A stretch of 64,000 nt of DNA from positions 186,001-250,000 of the forward strand of contig CP012820.1 of NCBI GenBank assembly GCA_001936135.1, written 5' to 3'. The notes beneath the pieces are model-generated. The model had not been told where the DNA came from. It saw nothing but the letters and a program-made list of their open reading frames with translations, and made no database searches. Positions 62,913-64,000 of the stretch are shown one piece after another. The position numbers were made by a program, and so were the translations under genes. Numbering within the stretch: position 1 is the stretch's first letter; each line of letters begins with the position of its first letter. The DNA is from Saccharomycopsis fibuligera x Saccharomycopsis cf. fibuligera. Its lineage: Eukaryota > Ascomycota > Saccharomycetes > Ascoideales > Saccharomycopsidaceae.

Positions 62913-64000
62913 ATTATTGAGATTAAACTTGGTTTGCTATATTTTAGTGAAGGTGAACTGATAAAAATAGGCAAAATTCAAGCAAAGACCAAATGTATAT
63001 TATAGACAGATGATCTTTACCAAAAAAAAAAAAAAAAATTTTTTATTTTTTCTTTTTTATTTTCTTCTTTTTGTCTTACCACTTGCAGAAAACCATCATC
63101 TGGCAGCATTATGCGTTGTCATGCATTATGGTCTACAACATCAGAAGCTACTGGATATTAACCAAAAAAAATTGCAATAAAATATTGAGATTGTACTTGT
63201 TAGCAGGTAAATCTGACAAACTACTTGATACGCCTCAAAGAAGAACAATTTTTCTATGCAAATTGTATTTATACATATATAATCTGTGTGATTCTAATTT
63301 TCAATTCTAATTTTCTTCTTCACCAGTTAGATTCACAGTCTCATGTTCCCTATGAAACGGCGGAATCAAAAGAGTTGTGATTTCTCTTATTACAGAAACC
63401 AACCATCAAATTTTATCTTTTTCAAACCTTATTTTTCATTTTGATTGTGAAAACGAAATGGGAAAATGCGTTGTATATTAAATGATGCCATGCATAATTT
63501 ATTATTGTAGAGCCCAAGCCAGCCATTTTGGCTCGATTGGCATATTCTTTTTCTATTCATTTCAACAAACCAAAAAGCGCCAGACAAACTAGGTCAATAG
63601 TTACGTTTTAATTCCCCTCATATAGAACCAAAAAAATGCGCCTTAATAATGTTATGAGCTCTACTGATTCCACAATCTGTGTACTTTTACGAGCAACATT
63701 GGCAATCAGCTTGAATTTATAGATGAACTCGCTATTGTAAGTACCATCAAGTTCGGTTTGGCATAAGCTTAGATATACCCGTATAGCACAGTACATGCTC
63801 TACCACAACCATGTCATCTTTAAATTTTGCAGCCAGAATGCTATTTTACAATGACACAATAAGTTATGTATTTGCTCTGTTATCATAAATTTATGAGTAA
63901 TATTATACTTTAAGTAGCACACTAGAATGTCGCTTTCTCTGTAAGAGCTGGGAGAAAATGCTGATTGATGTAAGATACAAATGCTGAATCATAACTACCT
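62913..64000. other. MRD1 promoter region to window end
   Basis: 1.1 kb, AT-rich. An A-run followed by a T-run at about 63022-63050 contains the RRPE-like AAAATTTT. Short frames at 63071-63310 and 63608-63796 lack support. Nothing else seen. Confidence 0.45.

Noticed and set aside
1-64000. tRNA genes, LTR retrotransposons and centromere
   Set aside because: I looked for GGTTCRA-type T-loops with matching A boxes, for paired terminal repeats and for large inverted repeats or long gene-free cores, and found none convincing. A tRNA scan and self-alignment would be decisive.

Overview
The window is nuclear DNA of a budding yeast, most likely of the CUG-Ser clade (Candida/Lodderomyces group). The evidence is an AT-rich genome with compact, mostly intronless genes, short introns with GTATGT-type donors and a TACTAAC-type branch site 11-21 nt before the AG, a Rac1 gene (absent from Saccharomyces), and avoidance of CTG. 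Even in the very GC-rich gene at 10.4-12.5 kb, the stretches I decoded use CTC and TTG for leucine and not CTG. I cannot fix the species. Where CTG does occur, as in PDS5, it should probably be read as serine.

Layout. 0.8-8.2 kb: TFG2 (TFIIF beta), a spliced DUF4112 membrane protein, a Myb/SANT-like nuclear protein and an IES3-like INO80 subunit. 8.2-10.4 kb: intergenic, with possible decayed coding sequence. 10.4-16.6 kb: two minus-strand alcohol O-acetyltransferase-family paralogs, one spliced, separated by 2.2 kb of GC-rich non-coding DNA with several short arrays; one array resembles the core of yeast telomere repeats (a Rap1-like site). 18.7 kb: a short ORF continued in frame past one TAG. 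19-25.4 kb: an EBP1/PA2G4-like protein divergent from cohesin factor PDS5, with two Reb1-type sites between them. 26.6-33.6 kb: a spliced Yippee-family gene with an acidic tail, MRPL22, a spliced complex I 9.5 kDa-type subunit, and spliced SHR3. 34.4-38.6 kb: RPS3 and FAA2. 41.6-49 kb: a small GPI wall protein, RAC1 and RPS10 (806-nt intron), with long intergenic regions. 49.5-62.9 kb: MAS2, JAC1, PIK1, PCP1 and MRD1.

The genes are housekeeping functions in ordinary yeast order: transcription, chromatin, ribosome and mitochondrial biogenesis, lipid metabolism and cell wall. Mitochondrial functions recur (MRPL22, the complex I subunit, MAS2, JAC1, PCP1). MAS2 and JAC1 share a 418-bp divergent promoter. 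Seven genes needed splicing, and one 80-residue protein (31039-31553) appears only after its intron is removed. I saw no tRNA, rRNA, LTR retrotransposon or CRISPR array. The least ordinary part is the GC-rich acetyltransferase island at about 10.4-15.3 kb.
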